Counted from the first letter of the stretch, positions 1-12,753 are shown. The stretch is DNA of 64,000 nt from Termitomyces sp. T153 (GCA_018296165.2 JACKQL020000002.1:496001-560000), one strand, 5' to 3'. Numbers and translations: made by a program. Notes: generated by a model from the letters alone, not told the origin.

Positions 1-1300
1 CCACTATGTTTGTGTCAATCCAGAATGGATTGGCACAGATGCCTGGAGACCACCTTCTAGAGTTAGAGCAGGAGGTGGTGAGGATGGAGCAACTGTTGGC
101 AGGGCATCAGTGGTGCAATGTGGTGGCTCTGGGTCATGGTGGGAGGTGGCAGCAGATGAAGGGGAGGTACTGCTCAGGCTTGTGGAGGTACTGGCAGTAG
201 TGAGGGTGCAGATGGAGGTGGATCTGGGGATTAGGGGGATGGGGAGGGGAGCTCTGGAGGGGGAGAGGGAGTGAGGGGGGTTTAGACTTCACTTTCTTGC
301 CTGCCTGGGACTCACTGTTACTTTCATGTTATATGATTTTGGTGTAGTCCAGTTTGTATCATAAACTTATTAGACTTCATTTGGCTAGTGTGAGAACAGA
401 ACATCTTTTGGAACATGTGAAATGAAAGGATAAAACATGTAGGGGGTTCCTTGTGGGAGTTGAATCCCTAATGAATCTAGAGGTTATGCCTACTAATGCC
501 ATCTGTATGAGCTAGTCCTGAGGGTTCTGAGGCTTGTTGGGGTGTTGTTGATGGAAGTCCTGGAGCTTGGGGGGGTGCCAGAGAGGTTCTTTTGGGGCTC
601 CCAAGTGTTGTCTTCAGGTCCATAGCCCTTCCAACAGACTGGGTAGTGGGGTTGACTGCAGATGAGGTGGGAATCAAGGATGTGGTCAACTTCATAGTAG
701 AATTTGTCCTCAACTTCAATGGGCAGCAGTTGGCTGGGGTGTGGTATGGGGAAGGGGTCCAGAGCATATTTCTCAAGGAGGTGGACATGAAAGACTGAGT
801 GGAGGCCTTTTAGGCCTGGGGGTAAGTTAAGTTTGTAGGTGTGGGTTGAGACTTTCTGGAGTATCTTGAAGAGGCTGAGTTGTTTGTGATCAAGCTTGAT
901 GGAGGGTCTCCAGGTCTTGAGGTTGTGTTGGTTGAGTCATACTAAGGGGCTGGGGGCCCAGTCAAGGGTTGGTTTGCATTGGGCATTGGTGTGCTTGGAG
1001 TAGGCTTGATTGGCAGTGTTGATTTTGTCCTAGAAAAACTGGTTGAGGGACAGAGGTCTTTAGTGACTTTGTGAGCAATGGAGGAGGGGATGTTCTTGAG
1101 AGATAAAGTGATCTGGGATTAGTAGTCTCTATTGTCATAGAAGGGGGAAAACTCCAGTGGTGGAGTGGGGGGTGTTATTGTAGGTAACTTTGGTGAGAAG
1201 GAGTTCTGCACACCAGTTGTTCTGTAAATGGTTAATGTAGAGGTGGAGATACTTCTCTAAAGTCTGGTTTACTCATTCTTGTTTATCTGTCAACATCTAG
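1..1300 (-). mobile_element. Decayed Ty3/gypsy chromovirus fragment (family A/C-like)
   Basis: Bases 1-300 align by eye with the last exon of the plus-strand accessory gene at 54.5-54.8 kb, and about 420-1260 aligns with 54.91-55.75 kb, which encodes the end of integrase and the chromodomain on the minus strand. Shared wording such as the stretch around 450-480 and 580-640 is clear, but nearly every CG of the intact element is TG or CA here, so no long reading frame survives. The copy is cut at 1300 by a family B LTR, at the position of the integrase motif around the catalytic Glu. It is an inactive relic. Confidence 0.8.
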
Positions 1301-2445
1301 TGATGTGCTTCTATGCTGCCTAGCTACTGTGCAGGAAATCAAAAGAAGGCTTAAACACTGGCAACTAGATAGGGTAGCTGGCAATAGGAAGTAATCAGGG
1401 CAAGTCAGTAACCATCCCAGAATGCAAGAGCTAATAGGTGTGAAGCAGAATAGAGGAGTCAAGTGAGAAATGTTGCTATTGCTAGCCTAAGTTGCTAGAC
1501 AGTAACAAGAAGTTGCTAAGTTGCTCAGTGATGGAAGGAAGAGGGATAGAGACAAAAGAGTCACTAGAACAAGTTGTTAATGAAAGGGAACTAAGCAATA
1601 GAAAGGGGTGGGGCACAGGGAATAAGTGAAGTCAATATAAACTGGGGGACAAATGCAAACTGGTCACTAGCTGCAGTTGCTAGCATCACTAAGTCACAAA
1701 AACATCAAGAGCACCCACAGTGGACACCCATACTAGATTGAGTATGAGGTTGTAAAGACTTGTTGCTAAGTTGTTATTGATGATGAGAGAGAGCAATCTG
1801 GAGCTGGAAAGCTGAGAGCTAATGGGAGGAACAATACTCTGTTGATTGCTTATTGTCTCTATGTACAGGCAGTATTTATATTGTTTGTAGGTATAGTATT
1901 TAGAAAGGAAATATTAGTCAATGCCAGCAACAGCATCTGCCAAAGTGTTCCTGATACATACCAGATGTCAGTATGGTAACCAAGTATTTGTATGCAATGT
2001 CAACAAGATGTACAATACATGTCAGTAACAATAAAAGAGTATACCTAACATCAATATCTGAAGTGTAGATGCCATTCAAGTATGTTTGTAAGCAAGACAA
2101 GAAAAATGATAAGTCAGAGGTCACATGGCTTTCAATATATCCATTTTGGAGAGGAGGTATTGTTGTTGCTAGGTAATGTTGCTAGTGATTGTCACTAATG
2201 AAGGTCTCAGCCTTATCACTCTAGATTCAAAGCCTAGACTCCACATGATGAGGCTTATGATCCAGCAGTCTCATAGTCACTAAAATCCTGTGTAGTAGCT
2301 ACATTGTTCTAGACCTTGGGGCTAGATCCCATGTGATGAAGTTGTGTGACTTGTACAAACTTGTGCTGTGTCCACATCAGGTGCTATCCAGATAAGATAG
2401 TCCTAGATGTCAATAATGGTGCCCAGCAACAGTTGGGTCTTATCA
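1301..2445 (-). repeat. Family B LTR (left copy, 3' LTR of a minus-oriented element)
   Basis: It begins TGATGTGC and ends TCTTATCA (TG...CA). It is similar along its length to 38218-39304 and 40785-41899. A polypurine tract on the minus strand abuts its right end, so it is the 3' LTR of a minus-oriented element that continues to the right. No target duplication is visible on the left because its partner LTR is not in place. Confidence 0.8.
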
Positions 2446-2454
2446 TCCTCCCCT
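2446..2454 (-). other. Polypurine tract of family B copy 1
   Basis: Reads AGGGGAGGA on the minus strand directly next to the LTR edge at 2445. This is the expected position of the plus-strand DNA primer in an LTR retrotransposon and fixes the orientation of this copy. Confidence 0.6.
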
Positions 2455-2627
2455 ATGCTGAAATTTTGACTGTCCTCAGTCAACCAAAGTCCCATATTGC
2501 TGGCATGGTCTGTGTGGGTGGAGAGACAAGAATGAAAAAGAGCTAGCAATTCATTGGACTTTGTCAGCTCTCTCTCCCATCTCATCTCTTATCTTTTTTC
2601 CTTCCTCACAATCTTAATCTTATTGCT

Positions 2628-5600
2628 ATGTCTTCTGATCTCACTCTTGAACTTGAAAAGCATGTCATGGCTGCCCAAGCTTTTCTTGATCAAGTGAATT
2701 GCCTGCTCACAGTTGCCTGTGATTTGTTAGCAACCAACCCTTGGTTAGCAGTAACTTCTATCTTTGTAATCTGGCTTTGATGGTTTGGGACCACTGGGAG
2801 TGGGATGGAGTGGGTGGAGCTGGTGACTGTCAACAAGGAGTGTCAACAACTGTATGAGAGATACAAGGGGGAAGATTGAATTTGAGAATTTGATAAACAT
2901 TTTGTAAGTCTCCTTCTTTGTTGCTTAGCAATGTTGTTAATGCTATTGCTAGGCTCCTTTGCCACTGTCATTGGAGTTTTTGCTAGAGGATTTGGAGGCT
3001 GGGATGATGGTGAGTGCTAGCAATGTTGCCAAGGCTAGTGACATCACTAAGGTAATCTTAGCTATTTGAGGACTTGTTTCCAAATGACCAATTCTTCTTT
3101 CAGCACCCACTGTCACGACCCGTCCCCTGAAACCCCGCACATCGTCCATCAACCCCCAAACCCCCAAAAAACCCCCAACACTCCGCTGAACTTCCGCCCA
3201 TGCCCCACGCCTATTTTGGCTAACTCCGACGCCTCCCCGGCTAACTCCGACGGCCCCCTGGCCAACTTTGGTGCCTGCCCCACAGCCACTGACACTTACC
3301 CTGGGCCTCCCGAACCCCGAGAACCACCCCCACTGTTCCCGATCTTTGCCACCCATCATCAACTCAACACCCTGGTTCCTCCGACTTATTCCAGAGTATC
3401 ACGACAACCTCGGGGCAACCTGCATTCTCCAATGATCCCATCAACGTATCAGCGCGGCACAATCCTCGATCACAACTGACACCCGCCCACTCCGTCAAGC
3501 CCCGCCAAGCCCCGCCGCCACAGCCGACGTACCCTGAAGTCCTCCGGTAGTCAGTATATAAGTCATTGAGTAGCTCTTCATACTCTAGTCTTGATATTGC
3601 TTAACGTTACTTATGGTCTGATTGTTTTGTGTTTTGTGTCTTGTTTTCTTATCTCAGTCTCCCGGTCTTGTCTCGTCTCCATTTTGTTATCGTTATCGTT
3701 ATTGTTTTGTATCTCTATTCGAATCTACTCTTGTTCCATATCAACCCCATCCCATTTCGTCTGACGCTGTCTCGGTGACTCCGTCCGACCATGGTGCCCA
3801 AGTCTTCATCAACCTTAACGACCTCACAAACTCCGCAATTACGATTATGAACCCCGACACTCCTTTACCAGGTCCGAACCTTGCTCTTTGCTTGGTCCCG
3901 GACTCCATCAACTCCAAATGATCTCCCATCAAACCCCGGCTCCGTTCCCATTGATCACACAGCCACCTACTCCTTCGCTCCCGCGAATCTCCCGTACGGC
4001 CTTCTGCCTGAACCCCGCCAAGACCGTCTCGTTTCCTCACAATCTGACTTCTCCGGACCTCCCCGGATCTGTCTGGATCACATCCCCCCAACTATCCGCA
4101 CAAGCCATCAGTGCCCAGAATGTTTCCGAGTGTTCGGTTACCAGTGCAAGGGGATCACGCCCGCCTAGTAAGGACCCGCCCAGTGCAGCTGAGCCCCCGA
4201 GGTCAGCGGAACCTGACACCCACCATACAAGCTTACAAAACAATGGGGGCTGAGTATAATGAGGGGTCATAGGGGAGAAGTTAGCACAAATCAAGGGGAC
4301 ATTGAGGAGGCTGGGCCTTCTACTTCCAGGCATGTGGCTGGCAGCATTGCTAAGGGGTTGATGATGTTGCCAAGAGTAGCAACAACAAAGAGAATGGCAA
4401 AGGGAAGGCCAGAGAGTAGGAGGTGGATGAGGAGTTTGAGGTCAGTCCTTTTCCATTGCTAACACTTGGCAAAAGTTGCTAACACTGTCACAGGAACCGA
4501 TTCAAGACTTGTTTACTGACAAATGTCTGGTTAGTCTTCTTTGTTGGCAAAAGACCTCAACTGTGATGGATACAGGTATGGGTGCAGGAGTAGTGTTGAA
4601 GAAGGTGAAGAGGGTGCAGGAGTAGTGTTGAAGAAGGTGAAGAGGAAGACAACAGTGTTGCTTGAGGAGAGGCAAGCATTCAAAGAGAGACAAGGAGCAG
4701 TAAGTGTTTAGCAATCTTTGCTAGTGTAGTTGCTAACCACCTTTACAAGTGCAACAACTGCTGGGCAGAGAATGACCTAGAGGGGTGCTGGTGCCCCACT
4801 GGCATCCAACCCTGCTATTGTTGCAATAGCTCCAGAAAAGGGTGCTCCTACAGAAGTAAGTCATTCATGAGGAAGATAGCAACAAAGGCAGCCTTGGTGC
4901 AACAGGCAAGGGGTTTTTGGGGAGTGACAGTGGAAGTTAGCAGCAAAAGGGGAGCCACTACCAATCAAGCATTTGAGCTTGAATCTGCCAAGTTTGCAGG
5001 ATGGGACAATTGTAGGTGGCAGCAAGGCTGCTAAGGGAAAGCAGCAGGAGAAGAGTCAAGAGGTGGTCAAGAGTGAAGACAATGCTAGCAACAAGAAAGG
5101 TGACAGCAACAGTGATAGTAGCAATGATGTGCCCTTGGCACATAAACAGGCAGCCAGTCCAGCATCACTTGCTTCCACCAAGCAACTGAAGATGGTCACT
5201 AGCAAGGAGGGAGAGGAGGAGCAAGTGGAGGACATGGAGATGAGAGAGGAACCCCCACAGCAACAGTTGCTGAGAAGGATGGGGAGATAGAGCAAGAGGT
5301 TGATGAGGAAGCAATGAAGGTTGAGAAAGACAAGGAAGGCAAGAGACAGGAGGAAATATGATGACCAGTTGAGTCTTTTTATTTTGCTATTCAATGTTTG
5401 CTAACAAATTTGCTAGATTGTCTGGACCAACACCCCACAACAACAGGTGGGCAACAACAAGTTAGAGTGGCTAGGGGAAGACCTAGCCTTGCCAACCCCT
5501 CTAATGTCAGCAATGTTGCTAAGAGGGTATAAGGATCATGCAGCTGTGTTGGAGAGGCAGTTCCAGAGGGAGTTGGAGACAACTAGAACAGAGTTGTTGG

Positions 5601-5773
5601 AGGCCAGGGCAAGGTTAGCTGTTGCTAAGCATTTGCTAGCAATAGTGGTGGGCTACCATAGCAGCTGTCAGGCTTTCTTGGCTTGGCAGGAGGCAAACAG
5701 GATTGGTGAAGGAGATTGGGAGGAGAGGGAGATGGGGGAGGTACCTAGCAACAATGCTGACTTTGATGCCTAG
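2628..5773 (+). pseudogene. Retroelement accessory gene, six-cysteine cluster plus coiled coil (family B copy 1)
   Basis: Runs opposite to pol. A plausible start ATG is at 2628, followed by a short helical segment. A family A LTR (3111-4218) interrupts it. An exon near 4497-4690 is followed by an intron that ends just before TGC at about 4751. That exon encodes a cluster C-x2-C-x8-C...C-x2-C-x6-C (motifs CNNC and CYCC), resembling the Zn2Cys6 arrangement. An acidic, low-complexity region (about 4970-5360) and a helical, heptad-like last exon (5447-5773) follow. Stops and frame breaks show it is decayed. Family C and A elements carry the same gene plan. The role is unknown; a DNA-binding or gag-like nuclear role is inference. 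Confidence 0.65.
3111..4218 (+). repeat. Family A solo LTR with 5-bp target duplication
   Basis: Begins TGTCACGACC and ends GGAACCTGACA. The flanking 5-mers are both CCCAC (3106-3110 and 4219-4223). It contains TATATAAG near 3555 and the downstream AGTCTTGATATT motif shared with the full element's LTRs. It is rich in CG while its flanks are almost CG-free, so it is much younger than the family B copy it entered. Confidence 0.92.
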
Positions 5774-5829
5774 CAACATTTGCCCTCCTGTATTTTATTT
5801 TTGATATCAGTAAATGGACATGGACTAGC

Positions 5830-5841
5830 CCCCTTAAGGGG
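5830..5841. terminator. Possible bidirectional hairpin between convergent family B genes
   Basis: Perfect palindrome CCCCTTAAGGGG, followed about 45 bases later by a second imperfect version. Related pairs occur at the same place in copy 2 (about 35440-35505). They lie between the end of the accessory gene and the opposing end of pol, so a transcript-end role is possible but not shown. Confidence 0.35.
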
Positions 5842-6299
5842 CTTCTTATATCTTTTTGTAGTACTCATAGACTAGTTCCCTTAAAGGGCCCAAGAAAAAT
5901 GTAACATATTGGATAGGACCAGTGAGAGTAAGAAAGGAAAGGCAAGTTCATATAAAGCAAAAGTAGAGAGCATAAGCAAAGGTAAGGGAGTGGTTATACA
6001 CTAGCAAGTGTCACTTGACACTAGCAACAATGGGGAAATGCTCAGTAGATAATTATGGCATGAAAACCCCCAAAAGTGTGCTGAGCACTGGCAACAAGTA
6101 GCAAAGTGCAGCATCTTTAACAAAAACAAGAAGATGGTAATAAAACTGTTTGTAAAGTGTTTTGAAAACAAGCATATGCAAAATAAGAAAGATAAGATGA
6201 ATGACTGAATGTTTTTGTATGGCATATGGCAGTTTTTATGAATAGTTAACAAATTTTATGAGTAACATGAAAGGCAGAGTCAAGAGACATTGCTAAGGC

Positions 6300-6535
6300 A
6301 TAGCAAATGGTTTTAAATGTTGTAATTGTTAGTGATTTTGCCAACATCATCATTGTCTACAAGGTTGGTTTCTTCAAGTTCACAAAGGCTTGAAGTGTCA
6401 ATGTCAAAAGCATTGCTAGGCACTGAGATGCATTCTCTAGTGAAATCAGGGACCAAGCAAAATGCAGCTACTGGGTGATGCAACACAGAACCATCTAGTT
6501 CACAAAGAATGTAAGTGCCACCACAGTTACAAGAT
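6300..6535 (-). pseudogene. End of family B pol (region after integrase core)
   Basis: Matches 35890-36130 of the second family B copy base for base over long stretches. That region encodes the last part of pol after the integrase core, including an ILCELDGS-like motif on the minus strand. The remaining pol of this copy is missing to the right, where a tandem repeat begins. Confidence 0.6.
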
Positions 6536-6549
6536 AAACAAAATACAAA

Positions 6550-6716
6550 GACCTAACCAAACAAAGTGAGGTTGGGTCTGGGACTTAGCATTGAGTTAGA
6601 ATTTCAAGGACCTGACTGAACAAAGTGAGGTTGAGTCTGGGACTAAGCATCAAGTAGAATATTAAGGACATAACTAAATGAAGTGAGGTTGGGTCTGGGA
6701 TGAAGCAAGAGCTACA
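6550..6716. repeat. Three-copy tandem repeat, unit about 58 bp
   Basis: Units start near 6550, 6609 and 6667 and share the core AAGTGAGGTTGGGTCTGGGA with a few changes. It begins where the family B pol relic stops. Confidence 0.8.
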
Positions 6717-9262
6717 AGCCCATGCCAAAGGCATGGACTGTAGTTTGTGTATATATTATGTGACAACTCCTGGAAAAGTGGCTGTGCATCCATTATATGC
6801 AATTGACTTTGGATTGTGTTGAGGTAAGCCTGACTAATGCTGACCAGTTCTGACATAATAATTGCTTTTTAAGGTAGTTGGCTCTTTATTCACACTTTGA
6901 ATAGAAAAAAAAATGGCATAACAGATAGCTTTGGTTGATAGCATGTGTACAATGATTTTATAGTTTTTTGAGCCATTGAAATTGATATTTCACACCATTC
7001 TCAGCCTTTTTTGGGTATCACTGATGTGAAATGTACTGTCTTTTAATGTACCTCTTCAGGCAACACTTCTGGCTGTTCTTTGAGAAAGAAGCATGTTCCA
7101 TGCATGTATTTCTTATCAATAAAAGCTCAGGACAATGAATTTTCATGGTCAAAAGGGCCAAAGAAATGGAATAACATGTTTCTTTGACTCTTAAAAGCTT
7201 CTTACTTATTCTTTAGAAAGGAGAATAGTTGCCCTGTGTATATCCTGAGCAACTATGGTTGCTGAAGGACTTTGAGAGCTTTATGACATACAGTATGTTT
7301 TAGCTATAAATCTGACTTGAATTTGATTGCTGATAGCTTCTGACTTAGAAGTGTATTCTGTAATGTTAGGTGGTATCAACATTGAATTGTAAAATCAAAC
7401 AGAGTGAGGCTATACTTGGACTGGAGGGCTGATTTCCAGGTGTGTGTTCAGACTTGAAAGCGTGCATTCTTATAGTTTTGCAGTAATTAGTTATTATACC
7501 TTGGAGTCAACTTATTCCTGATCATCTCCAACTTTTCCTGCTCTCATTGGATATTTGACTATATTATCACAGCCTCTGGGAAAAGATGGTGAGTTTAATG
7601 TATTATGCTAATATTGGTGAAGAGAGCATTGAAGATTACTTTGAGATGGAAAAAGCTTCAGAAGGCAGTATTAATATAGAATGTGTAAAGTTGATGGTCC
7701 TTTGTTAAGGGACTGGAGGTTTTTTTGCTCACTACTATGACATATATGTATGTTTGGATAGACTGGATTGTTGATTGCTGTAGGCTAGCTCCTGTTTCTG
7801 ATGATCCACAGGGTCTATGATTGGAAGGCATATGGTTTGTGATTAGATGATTTGTATGGTCAGATATATTGAGTTGAAGAAAACAGATGTGTAATGTGTA
7901 ATAAATCTTTATTAGATAGAGTATTGGAAAGGGATTTTAAGAAAGAATCAAGTCAAATGTATGATTGCTAAGTATTAGTACCACTTAGTGATACCATAAA
8001 TGAGATTGTAGATACATATCTCATTATTCAGGCTACTTTTCCTAATTTCTTTCTCTTTGGTATATTTTGGGGTCCAAAAATTGTTCAACATGCTCTTCAA
8101 AGTGTATGAGTAAAAAGAAGACAGAAGTTGGAGGAGACTTTGATTCATCAATGATTGTATAATTTCAACTATATTAAAGATGATCTCCTGGCTCTCCAAT
8201 GGATACTAGTTTGCCAATGACTCTCTCTATACCAGAGCCTGATACATTGACCCCTGTCATTTCCTATGCTTTTGGGCATTATTCTCAAGGCACTCCAGCA
8301 CCATGTGGCACTCCCACTGCTCATCATTCTCACCCTTGATGGGGGGGCTGGACACTGTTCATTGAAATGATGAACTGTAAAGAGGGGGTGATGTAAAGGG
8401 ATTGTCCCTTTAGGACTGTTCAATTCTATTCTGGGCTCAGTCTGAGGATTATCCACCATTCTAGCTCATCTGACAGACCACCTGTTATGCCCTGCACCCT
8501 TCTGTCCCCATTAGTTGCCTTCCATGAATCACATGCTCAGACATTACTCAGTATTGATTATTGTTAGTCATTCTCCATTACATCCTGCAGACTGATGAAT
8601 AGGTAAAATGTTAGTCATAATTACTAGCAATGTAGTATATAGGATGGTCTGCAGGATAGAATATTCTCAGACTAAACAATAGCAGTGTTCACCAGGTCTA
8701 TCCATTGATCCAACTGTAAGAACCCCAGCATTGTTGCTTGCATCTGGTTTGCTGTGCTCACCCCTTGCCCAACTCTTAGCTGCCTTGTGCTCCTTCAACT
8801 CTTGCTTGTCACTTGTGTCTGCTTGCCTTCTGTTGGGTTTATCTGTGGAACATTCATCCCCTTACAGAAGTCCTAAGCTGCAATCATCAAATATGTGTCA
8901 CTATTTGCAAGCTATTTGTTGCATCATCCACCATCTTCCTTGAAGGCTGCAGCCTGAGCCACTGGGCTTTGGCTTTTCACTGTTGTGAGCCAGGCCAAAA
9001 CTAGCTGCTCCCTCGGGCCTGGCTTGGCCTGAAGCCAGGCCTGACACATCACCCATGACAGTTGACTTTATCACAGTCTTAGCAATGATTTTTACAGTTG
9101 TCCACCTTCTGATTTCCATCACATCCAGGCTCTCCACATATCCTCTTCTCCCTCTTTCTCAGGACTGGATGTTTGCCAATGATGCATGTGCTCTTTTATA
9201 AGAGATGAGAGATTTCTTTATAAGAACAATCTTATTCAAAGTTTGTCAGAGACTTTTTCTTT
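6717..9262. other. Old CpG-poor repeat-derived DNA, no gene recognised
   Basis: Almost no CG dinucleotides and no long reading frame. A purine tract followed by TGATGTAAAG near 8375-8395 and a TATA-like stretch near 8635 could mark a worn LTR, but I cannot find its other end. A short AGTTTTTTGAGCC piece near 6961 resembles the Tc1 end at 25.15 kb. CG content rises sharply at about 9263, the edge of the host island. Confidence 0.5.
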
Positions 9263-9530
9263 TTTCTTCGACTCCGATACGATGCACATTCTTTCCTGTT
9301 CCCTAAAGCACCGTATCGTCAGTCCTATCAACGATACATATCCATGAAGCAGCTTGGTGAGAAATTGAATTTTCGTGAGCTTCCATGAATCTCCTCCATG
9401 GATGACATAAGACAGAAAGATCTCTCAAAATCTTAAGGGAAGGTAGGAAAGAATGGATAGTGACGACTCGGTGGGCAATGACAACATTGTTGGAGATGGT
9501 CAAGACTACAAGAGACGGTCGGACTTTGCA
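9263..9530 (-). pseudogene. F-box protein gene fragment (N-terminal part)
   Basis: On the minus strand a Met near 9487 starts LPTESSLSILSYLP, an F-box beginning. In the next frame, LRDLSVLCHPWRRFMEAHE continues the F-box and following helix, so there is a frameshift. A short HRIGVEEK piece follows at about 9290-9265, matching HRIEVDEK in the second fragment at 12.48 kb. The rest is replaced by repeat DNA. F-box proteins of this agaric type link substrates to SCF ubiquitin ligases; this copy cannot be functional. The family assignment rests on motif memory. Confidence 0.55.
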
Positions 9531-10333
9531 AACTGGATTAGACTTATCAGATTAGATCACACAAACAAATAATCGAAGAGGAGGCATGAACGCACGCCGC
9601 TGACAACTACAATATCAGATATACCGCGCATGACTCGCGGCATTCAACCCTGCCGAGTACCACAGGCCAACTTCAGATGCTTATCATCTTTCTATCCATT
9701 AGGTCACAGTGCCTATCGCCGTCTGTTCAAGGTGAGATTTCCTGAAGGAACACTGTGCATTGCGACATTGACTCTATCCGGCTTGCCTTCTGTTACTGGT
9801 GATATCTCAGTGGAAGTGGCGCAGTAATTGTTATTAGTTCGGATTTCACCTCTTATAGCGGCTGAATTGGCGAAATGCTCAGTGAACTTCCAACTCCTCG
9901 TCGTCGAAACACACGGCAAACTCGATATGAAACGAGCCTCTGGACTTCTTGGCCCATCCAAGATTATACTGGGTTCTTTTTTTTTGCCACGCCCTTCGAC
10001 GACAATTGTTTGCTCGACTTGGAGGTTTCTAGCACGATAATCATAAAGAAACGCAGTGGAAGTGCATGATGTCTGTCATGCATTGCCTAGCACCAGCGGA
10101 TCTTATTGTTTAGCCATCTCTTGGTTGAATTGCGTGGACTCCGGCGCAGCGAGTATTTTTGACTCTGTAATAACGTTGAAGAACCAAAATCGTGTACCGC
10201 ACAGTGCACTATCTAATAAATTATGCTTTTTCAATCAGAGCGGTCTGACCGTTGTTTGGACCCGCGTAGTATTGAGGCCATTATTCTCGGGCTTGTTTCT
10301 CCGTTTGTAGAACGCTTTTATGCCGCTCAAGGA

Positions 10334-10341
10334 TATATAAG
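10334..10341 (+). promoter_or_regulatory. TATA box of lectin gene 1
   Basis: TATATAAG 62 bases before the ATG. The same box sits at the same distance before the second lectin gene. Confidence 0.7.
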
Positions 10342-10402
10342 ACCCTTAGTCTTATGCTTCTAGTTCACCCAAGTCATCGCAGCTTCTATCCAACTGTCGA
10401 AG

Positions 10403-11051
10403 ATGTTCAAGTTCTCTGCTCTTCTCTTCTTCGTCTCTGTCTCTGTGCCCGCCCTCCTCGTGTCTGCCAATTATGGGCAGCCCATCCACCCTGACGGTGA
10501 CAAGACGAAATGTCTTGACGTCCGCGGAGCAAACTTTGCTGACGGCACGCCCGTCCAGATGTGAGGACCCTGCCTGCTACTGTATCATGACTACTTGGTG
10601 TTAATGTCGTTTCATACTAGTTTCGATTGCAATGGAAGCAATGCTCAGATGTGGGATATCATGCCTGGGAATACTGCTGTCAAAGTCCACGGCCAGAACT
10701 TTTGTCTCGATGCAGGGTCCGGTGAGTTCACGAGAAATATTGTTTGGCGAATTGATTTACATACGCTTGTTCATTCATCACAGAGCCTGCGAACGGCGTT
10801 CCAATGAAGATTTGGGAGTGCTTCGACGGTCTTCCTGCTCAAACCTGGTTTTACACGGGTGATCAGAGGATCGCTCTTCTTGGTCAAGGTGTGTTACACT
10901 CATCGGAAGTCCCCTCTCCAATCGCGTTGATAACAATGACTCAGGATTTTGCCTCGATCTGACCAACGGTGCTCATGTGGACAGCAATGTGGTCCAAACG
11001 TGGACTTGCACCGACAACAATTCCAACCAGATCTGGACCTTGGATGCATGA
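10403..11051 (+). CDS. Secreted ricin-B-type (beta-trefoil) lectin, copy 1
   Basis: Four exons (10403-10560, 10621-10721, 10784-10888, 10945-11051) with GT-AG introns of 60, 62 and 56 bp give a 156-residue protein. Residues 1-22 form a signal peptide, ending near VSA, then NYGQPIHP. The rest is a single beta-trefoil. Conserved KCLDV, FCLDA and FCLDL strands alternate with QxW motifs: AQMW, AQTW and NQIW. This family (ricin B lectin, CBM13-like) binds galactose-type or related sugars; the ligand here is unknown. A divergent F-box gene relic lies upstream, and a near-identical copy starts at 13621. Role in defence or development is inference. Gene structure is firm. Confidence 0.9.
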
Positions 11052-11819
11052 AGAGATAGTTTCTGTCAACCTTGTTCTGGACCTTTGTTGGTAGTATGAG
11101 ACTTGTAAACTACCTGACTCAATGTGCAAGTGATTTATAACCTTTTAACCTATGTTCAGATCGAATCGCTATGAGTATTGAACCAACCCTAGCTGTAAAT
11201 GCAATTCGACAGCACGCAGAGTTCCTCTCAGGAGAAGAATCTTGAATTCAATGCATAACAGGCTATGCTGATATGTCTGATAATAAATAGAAAAATTTCG
11301 GGATGAGAGTGTATGGAACTGATCTTTATAAGTATGATGCTATTCTTTGAGTTGTGAGAATATATAGGCTTCAAGAAGGAGGCGAAGCGTTGAGTGTCGA
11401 TGAATAGGTAAGCCGGCCGTGATCCATGGACAAGACGATGCGGCTCTGCCGATGGTGAAATGTGGTAGACGAACCTTGAAGAGATGTAGCAAGAGCGGAT
11501 GCCCATAGGTAAGATTTTTAAATTTCAGTGTATACTTCCAGCGAGGTCAAGATACTTGGACAATAGTCATGAATTGCGTGCCCCGAACTGTAATCTATGT
11601 GAGATCAGAGTGTACGGAACTGATCTTTATAAATATGCTATTTTTAAATATAGGCTTTAAGAAGGAAGCAAAGCTCACCTACTACTACTTCGGGTGATTC
11701 GGGCATAGGTACCCGCCGGCATATGACTATCCTGCGAAACCGAACTCACACCGTTTGAAGCTTCGCAGGTAGGCCTATTAGGCGACAGTGACAATGAAAC
11801 ACCAAAAGAGGATGTTTAC

Positions 11820-12482
11820 ATCAAGAGATATGTATCCAATACAAACCTCCCAGTCGCACGAGAGAACAGACGTAGAAAATGGCTGCTGCAGAGTATGTTA
11901 CGTATGTCTCGGAGACTTCAATGTGGATTTATATCCCCAAGAGATCAAGCTCTGAGCCCCACCATCATTGTTGTGTTCCCCGGACTGGGGCTGTTCGATC
12001 AGGGTTCCTGTCCGCACATCCCATAGGAATGAATATAAAATCCCAGCCTACTGCGGGAAGAGTGGGATAAGAGAATCGGAATGCGCATATGGTGAGAGAC
12101 GAGCGTACAATGGCCCACGGGCTGATTTTACTGCTTCTGTTCCATGCCCTTCTGCTGCTGTCCGAGAGACGCGGAGTTGACGCGGGGTTTGCGTGGCCTC
12201 TGGAATCACTGCCGCAGCTTCTTCATCATTCCAGTCTGGAATATTTCGCCAGACTTTTTTGGATCGATGTAGTCAAAGATGACAAAACCTTCACCATACT
12301 CGCAATGAGCATAGGGACGAACATGGCTCTGAATGTGTCCTTGAGTCGATCATATTGAAGCGAAAGTGGTTAAGGACTGTGACCATAATACCCTGTCGTC
12401 TTGCAAGTCCGTCACCAACAAGCCCCCAGTAATTGAAGTCGTCAAGATGTCTAGCCTTCTCGTCAACTTCGATACGATGCAC
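11820..12482 (-). pseudogene. F-box protein gene fragment (C-terminal part)
   Basis: Minus-strand pieces in shifting frames match the body of an agaric F-box protein: HRIEVDEKARHLDD at 12480, YGEGFVIFDYIDPKK near 12300, VWRNIPDWNDEEAA near 12250, FLWDVRTGTLIE near 12020 and LRLFSRATGR near 11860. Several stops and frameshifts separate them. The N-terminal F-box half is absent here but survives at 9.3-9.5 kb beside lectin copy 1. Together they suggest each duplicated unit once held a complete F-box gene divergent from the lectin gene. Confidence 0.55.
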
Positions 12483-12753
12483 ATTGTTAAAGATGGATTA
12501 ATCACACAAATGAATAATCAAAGAAGGGCATGAATGCCGCTGACAACTACAATATCGGATATACCGTGCATGACTCGCGGTATTCAAACCTGCCGAGTAC
12601 CCACAGGCCAACTTCAGATACTTATCATCTTTCTATCCATTAGGTCACAGTGCCTATCGCCATCTGTTCGAGGTGAGATTTCCTGAAGGAACACTCTGCA
12701 CTGCGATATTGACTCTCATTGCTGGCACTGGAACCTGCTTCCATTGGAAAAAT

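Noticed and set aside
3066..4253. Several 90-137-codon frames within the family A solo LTR
   Set aside because: They recur in every LTR copy on both strands without coding features; an LTR is sufficient to explain the sequence.
8375..8940. Ty1/copia-like LTR starting TGATGTAAAGGG after a purine tract
   Set aside because: Only one edge is visible, with no partner LTR, target duplication or copia coding nearby.
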